Below are positions 1 to 9,070 of a stretch of DNA of 64,000 nt, one piece after another. The stretch is from CAWFGW01 sp963849955. GTDB taxonomy: Bacteria > Bacteroidota > Bacteroidia > Cytophagales > JAAEPT01. Where the stretch lies: NCBI GenBank assembly GCA_963849955.1, contig CAWKJU010000007.1, positions 124,001 through 188,000 of the forward strand, written 5' to 3'. The notes below the pieces were generated by a model, which saw nothing but the letters and a program-made list of their open reading frames with translations, did no database searches and was not told where the DNA came from. Position numbers and translations under genes: made by a program. The stretch's first letter is position 1; every line of letters starts with the position of its first letter.

Positions 1-533
1 TGTTCACAGACTCACTCGCTCTTGAAGGATTACGATGTGTTAAAAAGGGGCTATCTACAGCTGTTTTTGAAGGGGGGAATCTTGAAGCTCGTGCTAATAT
101 GAGTTATGCTGCTTTGATTTCTGGAATAACGTTAGCCAATGCCGGTCTAGGTACAGTTCACGGTTTTGCTTCATCAGTGGGTGGTTTTTTTGATATACCC
201 CACGGCTTGGTGTGTGGCACCATGATGGGAGCAGCCAATAGGATTACGGTGGCAAATATAAAAAGCGAGGGAGAGGGAGAGTATGCCTTAGAAAAGTATG
301 CCCAAGTAGGTAAACTGTTTGCTGAACATCATTCAAAGTCTAACGACTATTATATCGATTTTTTATTGGATCTAATTGATGACTATACCAATCAGTTTAT
401 GTTAGATAAGTTGTCAGTTTATGACGTTACCCCAGCTGATTTTGAGAAAATTATTAAAGTGACTGCAAACAAAAATAACCCGGTGGCTTTGAATGATGAG
501 GAGTTGTATCAGGTGTTAGCGATGAGTTGTTAA
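1..533 (+). CDS. Iron-containing alcohol dehydrogenase, C-terminal part (5' end outside window)
   Basis: The reading frame is open from base 3 at the left edge to the stop at 531-533, so only about the last 176 residues are present. The segment matches the all-helical C-terminal domain of group III (iron-containing) alcohol dehydrogenases. It has the alanine/glycine-rich stretch ANAGLGTVHGF and the PHGLVCG motif, whose histidines belong to the family's metal site. These enzymes oxidise alcohols or reduce aldehydes with NAD(P). The substrate cannot be told from this part. The first ATG inside the frame, at 99, is internal and not the true start. Confidence 0.85.
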   Translation, partial: FTDSLALEGLRCVKKGLSTAVFEGGNLEARANMSYAALISGITLANAGLGTVHGFASSVGGFFDIPHGLVCGTMMGAANRITVANIKSEGEGEYALEKYAQVGKLFAEHHSKSNDYYIDFLLDLIDDYTNQFMLDKLSVYDVTPADFEKIIKVTANKNNPVALNDEELYQVLAMSC

Positions 534-809
534 ACATTTTATAACTGGTGTGAAATATAATGACATTTTTCAAACCATTGAAAAAGTAGCTTTTAAGCTT
601 TGTCTAGAACTAACTTTAGTCGACTTTATTAATACCAAAACTCCACAAGAAAGGTGATTAATTTAGGGTGAATATAATGTTTATATCGTGAATAAAATAC
701 TCAGTCTATTAGTTTTGGAAGGCAAAAAAAATCAAGGCGATTTATCAAAATGCTCTTTAGAGTTGTACATTGTTGAAGTTAATAACCAACAAATTAAAAA
801 TCGAAAACA

Positions 810-1109
810 ATGGGGAAATTCAAAGATTTAGTCAATTCAGCTGATCTGGTGTTAGTGGATTTTTATGCGGATTGGTGTGGGCCGTGTAAAATGTTGTCTC
901 CGCTTTTACAAGAAATAGCGAAGGAAAGAGGAGGTAAAGTAAAAGTGGTTAAAATTAATGTCGACAAGAATAAACTTTTGGCTACAGACATGGCCGTTAG
1001 AAGTGTGCCGACCTTGATGTTATATAAAAAGGGTAAACAGGTTTGGAAACAAGCTGGTGCTCCCCAAAAACAACAACTTCTAAGTATAATTGATAGTCAC
1101 ATTAACTAG
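810..1109 (+). CDS. Thioredoxin family protein
   Basis: A 99-residue single-domain thioredoxin with no signal peptide, so cytoplasmic. The redox motif WCGPCK places the active cysteines at 23 and 26, and the cis-proline loop SVPT is at 64-67. The size fits the family (about 105 residues). It would reduce protein disulfides using electrons from thioredoxin reductase, which is not in the window. Its 3' end overlaps the convergent gene at 1102-1458 by 8 bases. About 275 bases upstream hold no recognisable gene. Confidence 0.93.
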   Translation: MGKFKDLVNSADLVLVDFYADWCGPCKMLSPLLQEIAKERGGKVKVVKINVDKNKLLATDMAVRSVPTLMLYKKGKQVWKQAGAPQKQQLLSIIDSHIN

Positions 1110-1458
1110 CCAATCCGTAAGAAGCGACATTGTTCGGGTTGACCACTTCAATATCCAGGTTAGTAACCATTGACATCAAAGCTGCATAATTTTCTAACAT
1201 AGGAGAGTCCGTAATGATAATTAATTGCTCTAATTGGTCTTCAGCAATTTTTAAAGCTTTCTGCCAGGGTTCACGAATGCTTATTTCGTAATCATCAACA
1301 TCCATACAATCCCAAATCACATTAAATTTTTGAGTGCGGTTTTGGGCTAATGTGGCCTTCATTTCTTGAATATTATCCATGATTTTTTCAGAACTTAAGA
1401 TTCCATCAAAATGATATTTTAAGATATTGTTAAACGCATGATTAATTGTAATTTCCAT
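1102..1458 (-). CDS. STAS/SpoIIAA-like small protein
   Basis: A 118-residue soluble protein without signal or membrane segments. The alternating beta-strand and helix pattern, with an N-terminal strand pair and a central VIWD strand, resembles the SpoIIAA-like (STAS/SEC14-type) fold common as small orphan proteins in Bacteroidota. There is no catalytic motif. It may bind a small ligand or protein partner, but nothing in the sequence says which. It converges on thioredoxin, with the two stop regions overlapping by 8 bases. The fold assignment is an inference from pattern only. Confidence 0.55.
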   Translation of the reverse strand: MEITINHAFNNILKYHFDGILSSEKIMDNIQEMKATLAQNRTQKFNVIWDCMDVDDYEISIREPWQKALKIAEDQLEQLIIITDSPMLENYAALMSMVTNLDIEVVNPNNVASYGLAS

Positions 1459-1596
1459 AATGAGACAGGGTTAAAGCCTACTATAATTTACTAAGGTTTG
1501 TACTGGCGATATCCACATATCGACTAATTAGGTTTAATTCAGGTTTAATAACACTGTACGTTCGATTAATAGACTAAATTTCAGATTTATCCACAT

Positions 1597-1878
1597 ATGA
1601 CAGTTATAAAAGATACAAAAACAAGAAAATTAGCTTTATCATTGACCGATGAGTTAGCCATCGCGCGTACTAACCTGGCCAATGAACGAACTTTTTTGGC
1701 TTATTTCAGAACTAGTATAGTGTTATTTAGTTCTGGAATCGCCATCATTCGCTTAGAGTTTTTTGAAAAAATGTATGAGCTGGGTTTAGTATTAGTGTTT
1801 ATATCACCTGTAATAATTATGATTGGTACCTATCGGTTTTGGCGGTTTAAAAAAAAGATTCACATGATGTATGAGTAG
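1597..1878 (+). CDS. DUF202 (YidH-like) inner membrane protein
   Basis: A 93-residue protein with the DUF202 signature LANERTFLAYFRTS near residue 27, followed by two hydrophobic helices (about 40-58 and 65-82) and a basic tail. DUF202 proteins are small inner-membrane proteins, often found as orphans in bacteria; their role is not established. The stop lies 5 bases from the end of the convergent adenosyltransferase gene. Confidence 0.85.
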   Translation: MTVIKDTKTRKLALSLTDELAIARTNLANERTFLAYFRTSIVLFSSGIAIIRLEFFEKMYELGLVLVFISPVIIMIGTYRFWRFKKKIHMMYE

Positions 1879-1883
1879 GTTTA

Positions 1884-2435
1884 TTACGACTTTTTAGGAA
1901 TCCAATATCTTTCCTCCACACCTAATTCTTTGGCTACATAGCGGCTATATACAAATAAAAAATCTGAGAGCCTATTTAAGTACTGGATGACTAAAGGGTC
2001 AATTTCCACTTCTGTATTAAGAGTTACTACTAATCGTTCCGCTCTGCGGCACACCGTGCGTGCAATATGCGTTTGAGAGATAGAAGGGTGACCACCTGGT
2101 AATACAAAGTGTTGAAGTGGTGAAAGCTCTTTTTCTAACGCATCAATTTTATCTTCAATAACGGCAATATGTTCTTGAAGTAAATCAGGTTTTTTGAGTT
2201 GAGTTTTATCAGGATCAGCGGCTAAAAGTGCACCAATAGTAAATAACTTATCCTGTATGTTTAGGAAAAAATCTAGGTGGAAGGAAGATAGTTCAAAATC
2301 GCTAACTAGTCCTATATAGGCGTTTAACTCATCTACAGTTCCATAAGCATCGATACGAATATTGGCTTTAGACACTCTTTTCCCACCAAATAGTGATGTT
2401 TCACCCGTATCTCCGCCTTTAGTATAGATTTTCAT
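1884..2435 (-). CDS. Cob(I)alamin adenosyltransferase, PduO type
   Basis: A 183-residue PduO-type ATP:corrinoid adenosyltransferase. The N-terminal TKGGDTGETSLFGG motif (residues 5-18) is the ATP-binding signature, and YGTVDELNA and the CRRAER helix are further family marks. It makes adenosylcobalamin from reduced cobalamin and ATP. It is the last gene of a compact minus-strand run, 12 bases after the TPR membrane protein. The organism therefore uses B12, which fits the B12-binding radical SAM gene at 25.7-27.9 kb. Confidence 0.93.
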   Translation of the reverse strand: MKIYTKGGDTGETSLFGGKRVSKANIRIDAYGTVDELNAYIGLVSDFELSSFHLDFFLNIQDKLFTIGALLAADPDKTQLKKPDLLQEHIAVIEDKIDALEKELSPLQHFVLPGGHPSISQTHIARTVCRRAERLVVTLNTEVEIDPLVIQYLNRLSDFLFVYSRYVAKELGVEERYWIPKKS

Positions 2436-2447
2436 AGGGAAAGTAAT

Positions 2448-5400
2448 CTAGTTCCAGTTATTGAAATTTTCCTGTGCGATAGCTTTACGTTCAACATATT
2501 CCTTCAGGAAATTGTCAAAGGCTGTTTTAGAAAGTTTAAATCGCAACTCTTCTAATGTAGTTTCAGCAAACACGTCCATGTATAAATCTAATGCGATTAA
2601 TGTATATTGCTTTTTTAGTTCTAAGGAGGTTGGGTTAATGTCAATAGCTTCAATTAATAGATCATATGCTTTTTCTGATTGTTTTTTATAAGTATTTAAA
2701 TAAGACGATTTAAATATAATAGCATCAGTGTAAAGTGGTGCTTCATTATCCAGTTGGGTAATTAAGGCTTCTACTTTTTCAAAGTTTCTTTTGGCTAAAT
2801 GAGCCTTAGCTTTTAGCAAATGGACTTTGTATACATCTTCTGATACAAAATCTAGCGTGTTAGCCTCTTCCAATAATTGGTCATAGGATTTACGATGTAA
2901 TAATAAATTCAAAAACTGGACATGCATCTCACTCCCAACAAATCGGTTACTTACATTCGCGGGAACATAGCCATATAAATGGGTCGCGATATCCACGTTG
3001 TTTTGAGTCAAAAAGCGAGCAATTAGTTTAGAACACGCCAACGCCTTTAAATTGGGGTCCAGAAATGAATCGAGTAATTTTTCTGCCAAAGGAAGATTCA
3101 TGGCATGTTTGCTAATTTCCAAATATTGCACCTTTTGGTAATCTTTCAGCAATTTCAGTTCTTCAAGGTTAGTGGATTGAATTATGGCGCTTAATTCAAG
3201 AGCAAAGTATTTATAGGTGCTATCGTATTGAGAAATGTCTACCAACACAGCGGCTAAACTATCAGAATCTAACACATGAGCTGAACTTAAAGCATAATAC
3301 AAAGGTGACTTGTTGATTTTTTTTGACTGTTGTGATTCATAGGATTTGCGAAAATATTCCCGTGCTATGTCATCGCGTTCTATTTTAAACATCAACTCCC
3401 CAAAAATATTAGCATAATAGGGGTAGAGGTTGGTTTTGCAATCGACTAGAATTTTGTCAAAAAGTATTTTAGCGGCTTTCGTTTCATTGGAATAATAGCG
3501 TTGAATTGCTCGTAAAAACAACAAATCAACAGCATAAGTTGACCGGGTGTAATGTGTACTCAAATAAGCAATTTTCTTTTTTAATGCTTTTTGGTTAGGC
3601 AGTTGTCTGAAAACAGCATTATGCAAATACGTATAGTTTGATACATTTAAAAGAGTATCTGCTATGAACTCTTTATTCGGTTCCGTATAGGGTTTGTCTA
3701 AAGCATTCCAAACGGCATATTTGTTAGCTTCTAATACTACATCCTGTTTTAAATCTAACTTCATCATCAATGAATCTGCTTCGTTCAGCAAGTCATTCTT
3801 GGCACAAAACACAATCATATTGGATTGGATCATTGATTTGTCTTCAGCCAAAGCAAGGGCTTGATCATATAAATAAAGACAGGTATCTTTTTTTAATCCT
3901 TCTTTTTGATAAGTAATCGCCAAATTATTTTTCAAATAAGGATCATTGGGGAAACGTTTTGCTCCTTCTTCTAACTTCCAGATGTTGTAAAAGGCATCGT
4001 TGTTTAGCTCATATATGTATTGATTAGCAGAATACGTTAAGGGGTGTGGTTCCGCAAAAAGTGCACTGTTTACATATTTTTTAGCAGCTTGAAACTTATA
4101 TTTCTTAATACTTAATTCTGATAAAGGATAAGTAGACTTAAAATTAAAGCTGCTGTAAGTTAATGCCTTTTGATAATAATAGTCGGCCATTAAGTCATCT
4201 TCTAAGTGATAAGATACATCACCTTTGTAGTTATTGACCCCAGCATTAAAGTTGTTGATTGTTACGAAATTATTGATTTTAAGGATGACAAAAAGAATAG
4301 CAAAACCTACTATTCGTACCGTATAATAAGGGATATCATCTTTAGGTGTGAAAATGTAATTACTGATGTCCACATTCTGCATAAGTGCGGGTGCAAAATT
4401 AAATACCGCATAAGCAAAAAAGGCAATACCAAATGATACGTGCGAATAAAGAATGATTTTACTAAAAAAATCAATGACTGGAGTATTCCAGGTAGCATGT
4501 GCATAGGCAATACTTGAAAAGGTGATAATTGCTAATACTAGCATTAAAATGGCTCCAGCGGGCTGATAGGGGAAAGCACCTTTAAAAATAGCACTTCGAT
4601 ATCTTTGTGCCCAAATACCAACCACAGACGAAACAGCTAACAAATAAAAAACATTAAAATAGCTTACGTTAAAAGTGATGGCATTAATGTCTTGAAGAAA
4701 TAATAGAATGGGTATAGCTAAATATAACAACGAGATGCCAAGAAAATTATAGATGTTGTTTTTAGGATTAAAACTTCTTGTTTTGGCATTGATGAATAAG
4801 AAAAGCGTCAATATATCATAGGATACAATGAAGATGAACCCTATGGATAAGATCATCACGACATAATAGCTGTTTGCAGAAAGTAAAAATAGGGCATCGG
4901 GCACATCACTAAACTGGGTAATGCAGAAAAGTAAGGCACACATTAAAATAAAAAAAGCAACAAACCGAAGTACCCAGGAGGCTGTTTGAGCAAAGGCTTG
5001 AAAATAAAATGCTAATCCAACAAATGAGGCTAATATAACGAGAAATACACCTTTGCTATACAACCCAAATAAACCAATGGTGTCAAGGTGTAGAAAAGTT
5101 AACCAAGCCATAAATAGAGTGATTAGGCCTGAAAACCAATAAGTCGTTTTAATAGTTGAAATAGCGGTTAGCGCAAGTGTGGCACAAAAAGCCAATATGA
5201 AAAAATAAATAACACCATATCCCGCATGGGTTTGGTAAGGAGAGGGTACATAAAACTGAGAGGTGATGTAGTTTTCTGTCTCTACATTAAAATCAATCAT
5301 GTAGCGCGTAAAATGATCAAAACCTATGGTTAGGTTTTCGATCTCAGCGTTAGTTTCCCAATTCAGTACATTATATATCCCTTGGCTAGCAAAGTAGATG

Positions 5401-5495
5401 TAGCCAATAAATGCACTTATGAAAATGCCTAATAATAACACAAAGAGTGATTTTTGAAAACCACTCCATTTTTTCCAGAAAAAGATTTCTTCCAA
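2448..5495 (-). CDS. Large polytopic membrane protein with C-terminal TPR domain
   Basis: A 1015-residue protein in two halves. Residues about 15-410 hold roughly ten to twelve hydrophobic helices. From about 420 to the end the chain is soluble, with repeated helical hairpins of TPR type (for example NDPYLKNNLAITYQKEG and ALAKRN-like units). It probably acts as a membrane-anchored scaffold with TPRs on one side. No enzymatic motif is visible and the family is not recognised. It starts one base after gatC ends and is followed by the adenosyltransferase after 12 bases, so it is cotranscribed with housekeeping genes. Confidence 0.75.
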   Translation of the reverse strand: MEEIFFWKKWSGFQKSLFVLLLGIFISAFIGYIYFASQGIYNVLNWETNAEIENLTIGFDHFTRYMIDFNVETENYITSQFYVPSPYQTHAGYGVIYFFILAFCATLALTAISTIKTTYWFSGLITLFMAWLTFLHLDTIGLFGLYSKGVFLVILASFVGLAFYFQAFAQTASWVLRFVAFFILMCALLFCITQFSDVPDALFLLSANSYYVVMILSIGFIFIVSYDILTLFLFINAKTRSFNPKNNIYNFLGISLLYLAIPILLFLQDINAITFNVSYFNVFYLLAVSSVVGIWAQRYRSAIFKGAFPYQPAGAILMLVLAIITFSSIAYAHATWNTPVIDFFSKIILYSHVSFGIAFFAYAVFNFAPALMQNVDISNYIFTPKDDIPYYTVRIVGFAILFVILKINNFVTINNFNAGVNNYKGDVSYHLEDDLMADYYYQKALTYSSFNFKSTYPLSELSIKKYKFQAAKKYVNSALFAEPHPLTYSANQYIYELNNDAFYNIWKLEEGAKRFPNDPYLKNNLAITYQKEGLKKDTCLYLYDQALALAEDKSMIQSNMIVFCAKNDLLNEADSLMMKLDLKQDVVLEANKYAVWNALDKPYTEPNKEFIADTLLNVSNYTYLHNAVFRQLPNQKALKKKIAYLSTHYTRSTYAVDLLFLRAIQRYYSNETKAAKILFDKILVDCKTNLYPYYANIFGELMFKIERDDIAREYFRKSYESQQSKKINKSPLYYALSSAHVLDSDSLAAVLVDISQYDSTYKYFALELSAIIQSTNLEELKLLKDYQKVQYLEISKHAMNLPLAEKLLDSFLDPNLKALACSKLIARFLTQNNVDIATHLYGYVPANVSNRFVGSEMHVQFLNLLLHRKSYDQLLEEANTLDFVSEDVYKVHLLKAKAHLAKRNFEKVEALITQLDNEAPLYTDAIIFKSSYLNTYKKQSEKAYDLLIEAIDINPTSLELKKQYTLIALDLYMDVFAETTLEELRFKLSKTAFDNFLKEYVERKAIAQENFNNWN

Positions 5496-5496
5496 T

Positions 5497-5784
5497 TTAT
5501 TCGATTACTTTAGGTACTTGAAAATGTTCACCATCGTGTTTTGGTGCATTGACTAATGCCCGCTCACGTTTCAACATGTTTTTTACTTCGTCATCACGCA
5601 ACACATTGATTTCTTGTGACATGTGGATTAGTGGTTCTACGTTAGATGTATCCACCTTATCCAACTGTTTCATCCACTCTAAAATTTTATTCATCTCAGC
5701 CATCATAGGCTCCACCTCTTCAGGTTTAAGTTCTAATCGTGCTAAGTGTGCAACTTTTTGGACGGTGTTTTTATCAATGATCAT
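5497..5784 (-). CDS. gatC: Aspartyl/glutamyl-tRNA amidotransferase subunit C
   Basis: A 95-residue GatC. The N-terminal VAHLARLEL helix and the NVEPL stretch followed by LRDDEV are diagnostic. GatC wraps around GatA in the GatCAB complex, which amidates Glu-tRNA(Gln) and Asp-tRNA(Asn). The gatA and gatB genes are not in the window. It overlaps plsC by 4 bases (ATGA) and lies one base ahead of the TPR membrane gene, indicating translational coupling in one operon. Confidence 0.95.
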   Translation of the reverse strand: MIIDKNTVQKVAHLARLELKPEEVEPMMAEMNKILEWMKQLDKVDTSNVEPLIHMSQEINVLRDDEVKNMLKRERALVNAPKHDGEHFQVPKVIE

Positions 5785-6521
5785 TTGTTGTATTTCTTTA
5801 ATTCCGTTTCAATAATTCTAAAAACGTTTGCTTTCAATTGAGGTAAATCAGCGATGGTCATACCTTTTGTTTCAATTGGTTCATGAATAACCGCTTTAAT
5901 TCTTCCTTGTGTTAAATACCGTTGGGCACCAGGTAAAATTATCCAATTATAAGGAATAGTAACAGGGATTAGCGGTAATTGTTGTTCAATAGCAAGAATA
6001 AAGGCACCATCTTGAAAGGGGGAAAGGTTGGGAGACACTTCAGCATTAATTCTACCTTCTGGAAATAACACTAAGGGGCGACCACTTTTTAATGTTTTTT
6101 TACACTGAATGATGGTTTGTCTACGGCTTTCTGCACTCGATCGATCAACATTAATATATAAATGCTTAAATACATACCCTATAATAGGCATTTTGGATAC
6201 CTCTCTTTTACCTACAATAGAAAAAAATCCAGGGATGCAACGAAACAAAGTCGGTATATCCAGGTAGGAGGCATGGTTAGCACAGTAGACAGCATTTTTT
6301 GGGAGTTTTTTATTGCGGTTATAGACACTCACTGGTAAAAAACACATAGGCAACATAATCCAAGCCCAAACACGGTACAGCTGATGTGCCACGTAATATG
6401 TCTTTTTATGTAAGAGGAAAATTAATTGGAATGGTAAAACAGTTAGCCCAGGTAGAATAAGCCAGATATAACACCAATTAGAATAAATTCTCTTTTTTAA
6501 TGAAGCTTTTTTATTTTTCAA
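5781..6521 (-). CDS. plsC: 1-acyl-sn-glycerol-3-phosphate acyltransferase
   Basis: A 246-residue membrane-associated acyltransferase of the PlsC (LPLAT) family. Block I, NHASYLD, gives the HX4D catalytic pair His83 and Asp88. Block III, FPEGRIN (153-159), binds the glycerophosphate. Hydrophobic N-terminal helices lie at about 18-37 and 52-66. It converts lysophosphatidic acid to phosphatidic acid. It is the first gene of the minus-strand run plsC-gatC-TPR protein-adenosyltransferase, and is divergent from the ROK kinase gene. Confidence 0.9.
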   Translation of the reverse strand: MKNKKASLKKRIYSNWCYIWLILPGLTVLPFQLIFLLHKKTYYVAHQLYRVWAWIMLPMCFLPVSVYNRNKKLPKNAVYCANHASYLDIPTLFRCIPGFFSIVGKREVSKMPIIGYVFKHLYINVDRSSAESRRQTIIQCKKTLKSGRPLVLFPEGRINAEVSPNLSPFQDGAFILAIEQQLPLIPVTIPYNWIILPGAQRYLTQGRIKAVIHEPIETKGMTIADLPQLKANVFRIIETELKKYNK

Positions 6522-6636
6522 AATCTATTAACTACGTTTAATTACGTATTTATAAGTACACAATTTTCAAAAGTAATTATATTTCGTCAAATTTGATTTT
6601 GGATTAAACTTTTACTGATAAAAAAAATTATAAAAT

Positions 6637-7521
6637 ATGTATAAAATAGGCATCGATTTAGGTGGGACAAAAATTGAAGGAATTGTGATCGATGATCAAG
6701 CCAACGAAATCCACAGAAAGCGTATCCCAAACGGTAAAGAAAAAGGCTACGAAAATATCTTAAACAACGTAGCTATGTTGTACAAAGAGCTTGTTGAGGA
6801 TATTGACGGTGCGGAACACACGCTAGGTTTGGGAACCCCAGGATCTATCTCCAAACAAACAGGATTATTGAAGAATAGTAATATTCAATGTATGAATGAA
6901 CTTCCTTTTGTGGAGGATTTAAAACGAGTTTGCGGTCATAACATAGTCGTTGAAAATGACGCAAATTGTTTTGCGTTAGCGGAGGCATTAATCGGAGCTG
7001 GAAAAGGTAAAGAAATCGTTTTTGGTGTTATCATCGGTACAGGTTGTGGCGGTGGACTAGTCATTAACGGCAAGGTCATTAACGGGATGCGTGAAAATTG
7101 TGGCGAATGGGGTCATTCTACCATTAACTATAAGGGAACACCCTGGACTTCAGTAAATGGTGCTGTAGAAGCCTACATTTCAGGAACAGGTATTCAACAC
7201 CAATATGCAACAAAGTGGGGTGAGGAACTTCCTTCAGCTGATATTGTATATAATTATCGTAAAAAAGAAGATAGAGCAGTTCATACGTTGAATGAGTTTT
7301 TCGAACATTTTGGTATTGCTATTGGCAACTTGATTAAGTTTTTAGATCCCGATGTGATCGTGTTAGGCGGTGGCGTTTCAAATGTTGATGAAGTATATAC
7401 CGAGGGGATAGAACGTGTTAAAAAATATGTTTTTAATAACGATTTATACACTCCAATAGTTAAGAATGTATACGGTGACTCTGCGGGAGTATTCGGTGCA
7501 GCTTTAATTGGTGTGAAATAA
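6637..7521 (+). CDS. ROK family sugar kinase lacking the cysteine zinc motif
   Basis: A 294-residue ROK protein. The phosphate-binding DLGGTK motif is at residues 7-12, the catalytic VENDAN motif at 105-110 (Asp108), a second glycine-rich phosphate loop at 134-140, and LGGGVS near residue 255. These fit a glucokinase or fructokinase-like kinase. The zinc-binding region after His160, normally CxCGxxGCxE, reads PWTSVNGAVE here, so all three zinc cysteines are gone while the final glutamate (178) is kept. Sugar specificity cannot be told. It ends ahead of a strong hairpin shared with the convergent gltA. Confidence 0.88.
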   Translation: MYKIGIDLGGTKIEGIVIDDQANEIHRKRIPNGKEKGYENILNNVAMLYKELVEDIDGAEHTLGLGTPGSISKQTGLLKNSNIQCMNELPFVEDLKRVCGHNIVVENDANCFALAEALIGAGKGKEIVFGVIIGTGCGGGLVINGKVINGMRENCGEWGHSTINYKGTPWTSVNGAVEAYISGTGIQHQYATKWGEELPSADIVYNYRKKEDRAVHTLNEFFEHFGIAIGNLIKFLDPDVIVLGGGVSNVDEVYTEGIERVKKYVFNNDLYTPIVKNVYGDSAGVFGAALIGVK

Positions 7522-7572
7522 TTCAGGTCTGTTAATACTTTAAAATGACTTTGAGGCAAAGAGTCTCAATAA

Positions 7573-7607
7573 AAAAGCCCTAATTCAATAGTTGAATTAG
7601 GGCTTTT
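7573..7607. terminator. Bidirectional intrinsic terminator between ROK kinase and gltA
   Basis: A perfect 16-base inverted repeat (7573-7588 with 7592-7607) around a 3-base loop. A runs on the left and T runs on the right give a U-tract on both strands. It sits between two convergent genes. Confidence 0.9.
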
Positions 7608-7628
7608 AATTTTAGGTTGAAACAGTTA

Positions 7629-8900
7629 TTACCGTTTGCTAATTTCAACATAGTGGCGATCTACTTCACCAGTGTATATTTGACGAGGACGACCAATTGG
7701 CTCGTTGTTCTCTCTCATTTCTTTCCATTGTGCAATCCAACCTGGTAGACGACCCAAGGCGAACATTACCGTAAAGAAGTCAGTTTGTAGACCTAAAGCT
7801 CTATAAATGATACCTGAGTAGAAATCTACGTTAGGGTATAGGTTTCTGTCTTTGAAGTAAGGATCGTTCAATGCTTCTTCTTCTAAACCTTTTGCAATAT
7901 CTAAAACAGGGTCATTTACGCCTAATTTATCTAAGATGCTATCACATGCTTTCTTAATTATTCGAGCTCGTGGATCAAAGTTTTTATACACTCTGTGACC
8001 AAAGCCCATTAAACGGAATGGATCGTTTTTGTCTTTCGCTTTTGCTAAGAATTTCTTTGTGTCCCCACCATCATTTTTGATTGCTTCAAGCATCTCTAAT
8101 ACAGCTTGGTTTGCTCCACCGTGTAATGGACCCCAAAGCGCATTGATACCAGCAGATATGGATGCAAATAAACTTGCATGAGAAGAACCAACTACTCGAA
8201 CAGTAGAAGTAGAACAGTTTTGTTCGTGATCTGCATGCAAAATCAAAAGTACGTTGAGGGCCTTAACAACTACAGGATCAATTTCATAAGCTTTATTTGG
8301 TTGCTTAAACATCATCTCTAAGAAATTAGAGCAATAGTCTTTGTCAGAAGGATAGCTAAATGGAAATCCTTTAGAGTTACGGTAAGCCCATGCCGCTAAC
8401 GCAGGTAATTTCCCCATTAAACGGGAAATCGTGATATCAGTGTCGTCAATATCAGCTTTGATTGCGCCTGGATAAAATGCTGTTAACGAACTAACCATTG
8501 CTGACAATACACCCATTGGATGTGCTGTAGAAGGGAAGCCACTTAATATTGTTTTAAAATCTTCGTGAAGATTATTATGTCTGATTATACTATTAGAAAA
8601 CTTATCGTATTGCGCTCTTGTGGGTAATTCACCATAGATCAACAGGTATGATACTTCAATAAAATCAGACTTTTCAGCTAGCTCCTCAATAGGATACCCT
8701 CTGTAGTGAAGAATTCCTTTCTCACCATCTAAGAAAGTGATTTTACTTTGTGTAGAACCTGTGTTTTTGAAACCTGGGTCAAGAGTTACATACCCAGTTT
8801 GTGCTCTGAGTTTCGAAATGTCTAACGCTTTCTCGCCCTCAGTACCCTCAATAATCGGTAGTTGAACCGATTTTCCATCTATGATTAATTCAGCACTCAT
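7629..8900 (-). CDS. gltA: Citrate synthase
   Basis: A 423-residue type II (hexameric, Gram-negative type) citrate synthase. The active-site motifs are present: HADHEQN, GPLHGGANQAVLEML and FGHRVYKN, which carry the catalytic histidines, plus the downstream DFYSG block. It condenses acetyl-CoA and oxaloacetate at the entry of the TCA cycle. It is a single-gene unit: a terminator hairpin for dnaB lies 31-57 bases upstream of the start codon, and a bidirectional terminator lies 22 bases past the stop. Confidence 0.97.
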   Translation of the reverse strand: MSAELIIDGKSVQLPIIEGTEGEKALDISKLRAQTGYVTLDPGFKNTGSTQSKITFLDGEKGILHYRGYPIEELAEKSDFIEVSYLLIYGELPTRAQYDKFSNSIIRHNNLHEDFKTILSGFPSTAHPMGVLSAMVSSLTAFYPGAIKADIDDTDITISRLMGKLPALAAWAYRNSKGFPFSYPSDKDYCSNFLEMMFKQPNKAYEIDPVVVKALNVLLILHADHEQNCSTSTVRVVGSSHASLFASISAGINALWGPLHGGANQAVLEMLEAIKNDGGDTKKFLAKAKDKNDPFRLMGFGHRVYKNFDPRARIIKKACDSILDKLGVNDPVLDIAKGLEEEALNDPYFKDRNLYPNVDFYSGIIYRALGLQTDFFTVMFALGRLPGWIAQWKEMRENNEPIGRPRQIYTGEVDRHYVEISKR

Positions 8901-8930
8901 GATAAGTATTTTATTGTTTTATATAGTCAA

Positions 8931-8957
8931 AAAGCACCCAATACAATTGGGATGCTT
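8931..8957 (-). terminator. Hairpin between dnaB and gltA
   Basis: Imperfect 10-base stem with one mismatch and a short loop; on the minus strand it is followed by five T. It lies about 115 bases after the dnaB stop and just 5' of gltA. It could end dnaB transcripts or be part of the gltA leader. Confidence 0.65.
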
Positions 8958-9070
8958 GAAATTAGTTAAAAAATTAACTTTTAAAAACAGTAATTCTCCT
9001 TATTTAGTCCTAAAAACAATTAAAATTTATAATAGTGATTTAAATCAGAGTTGTTTCTAAACACAATTGA

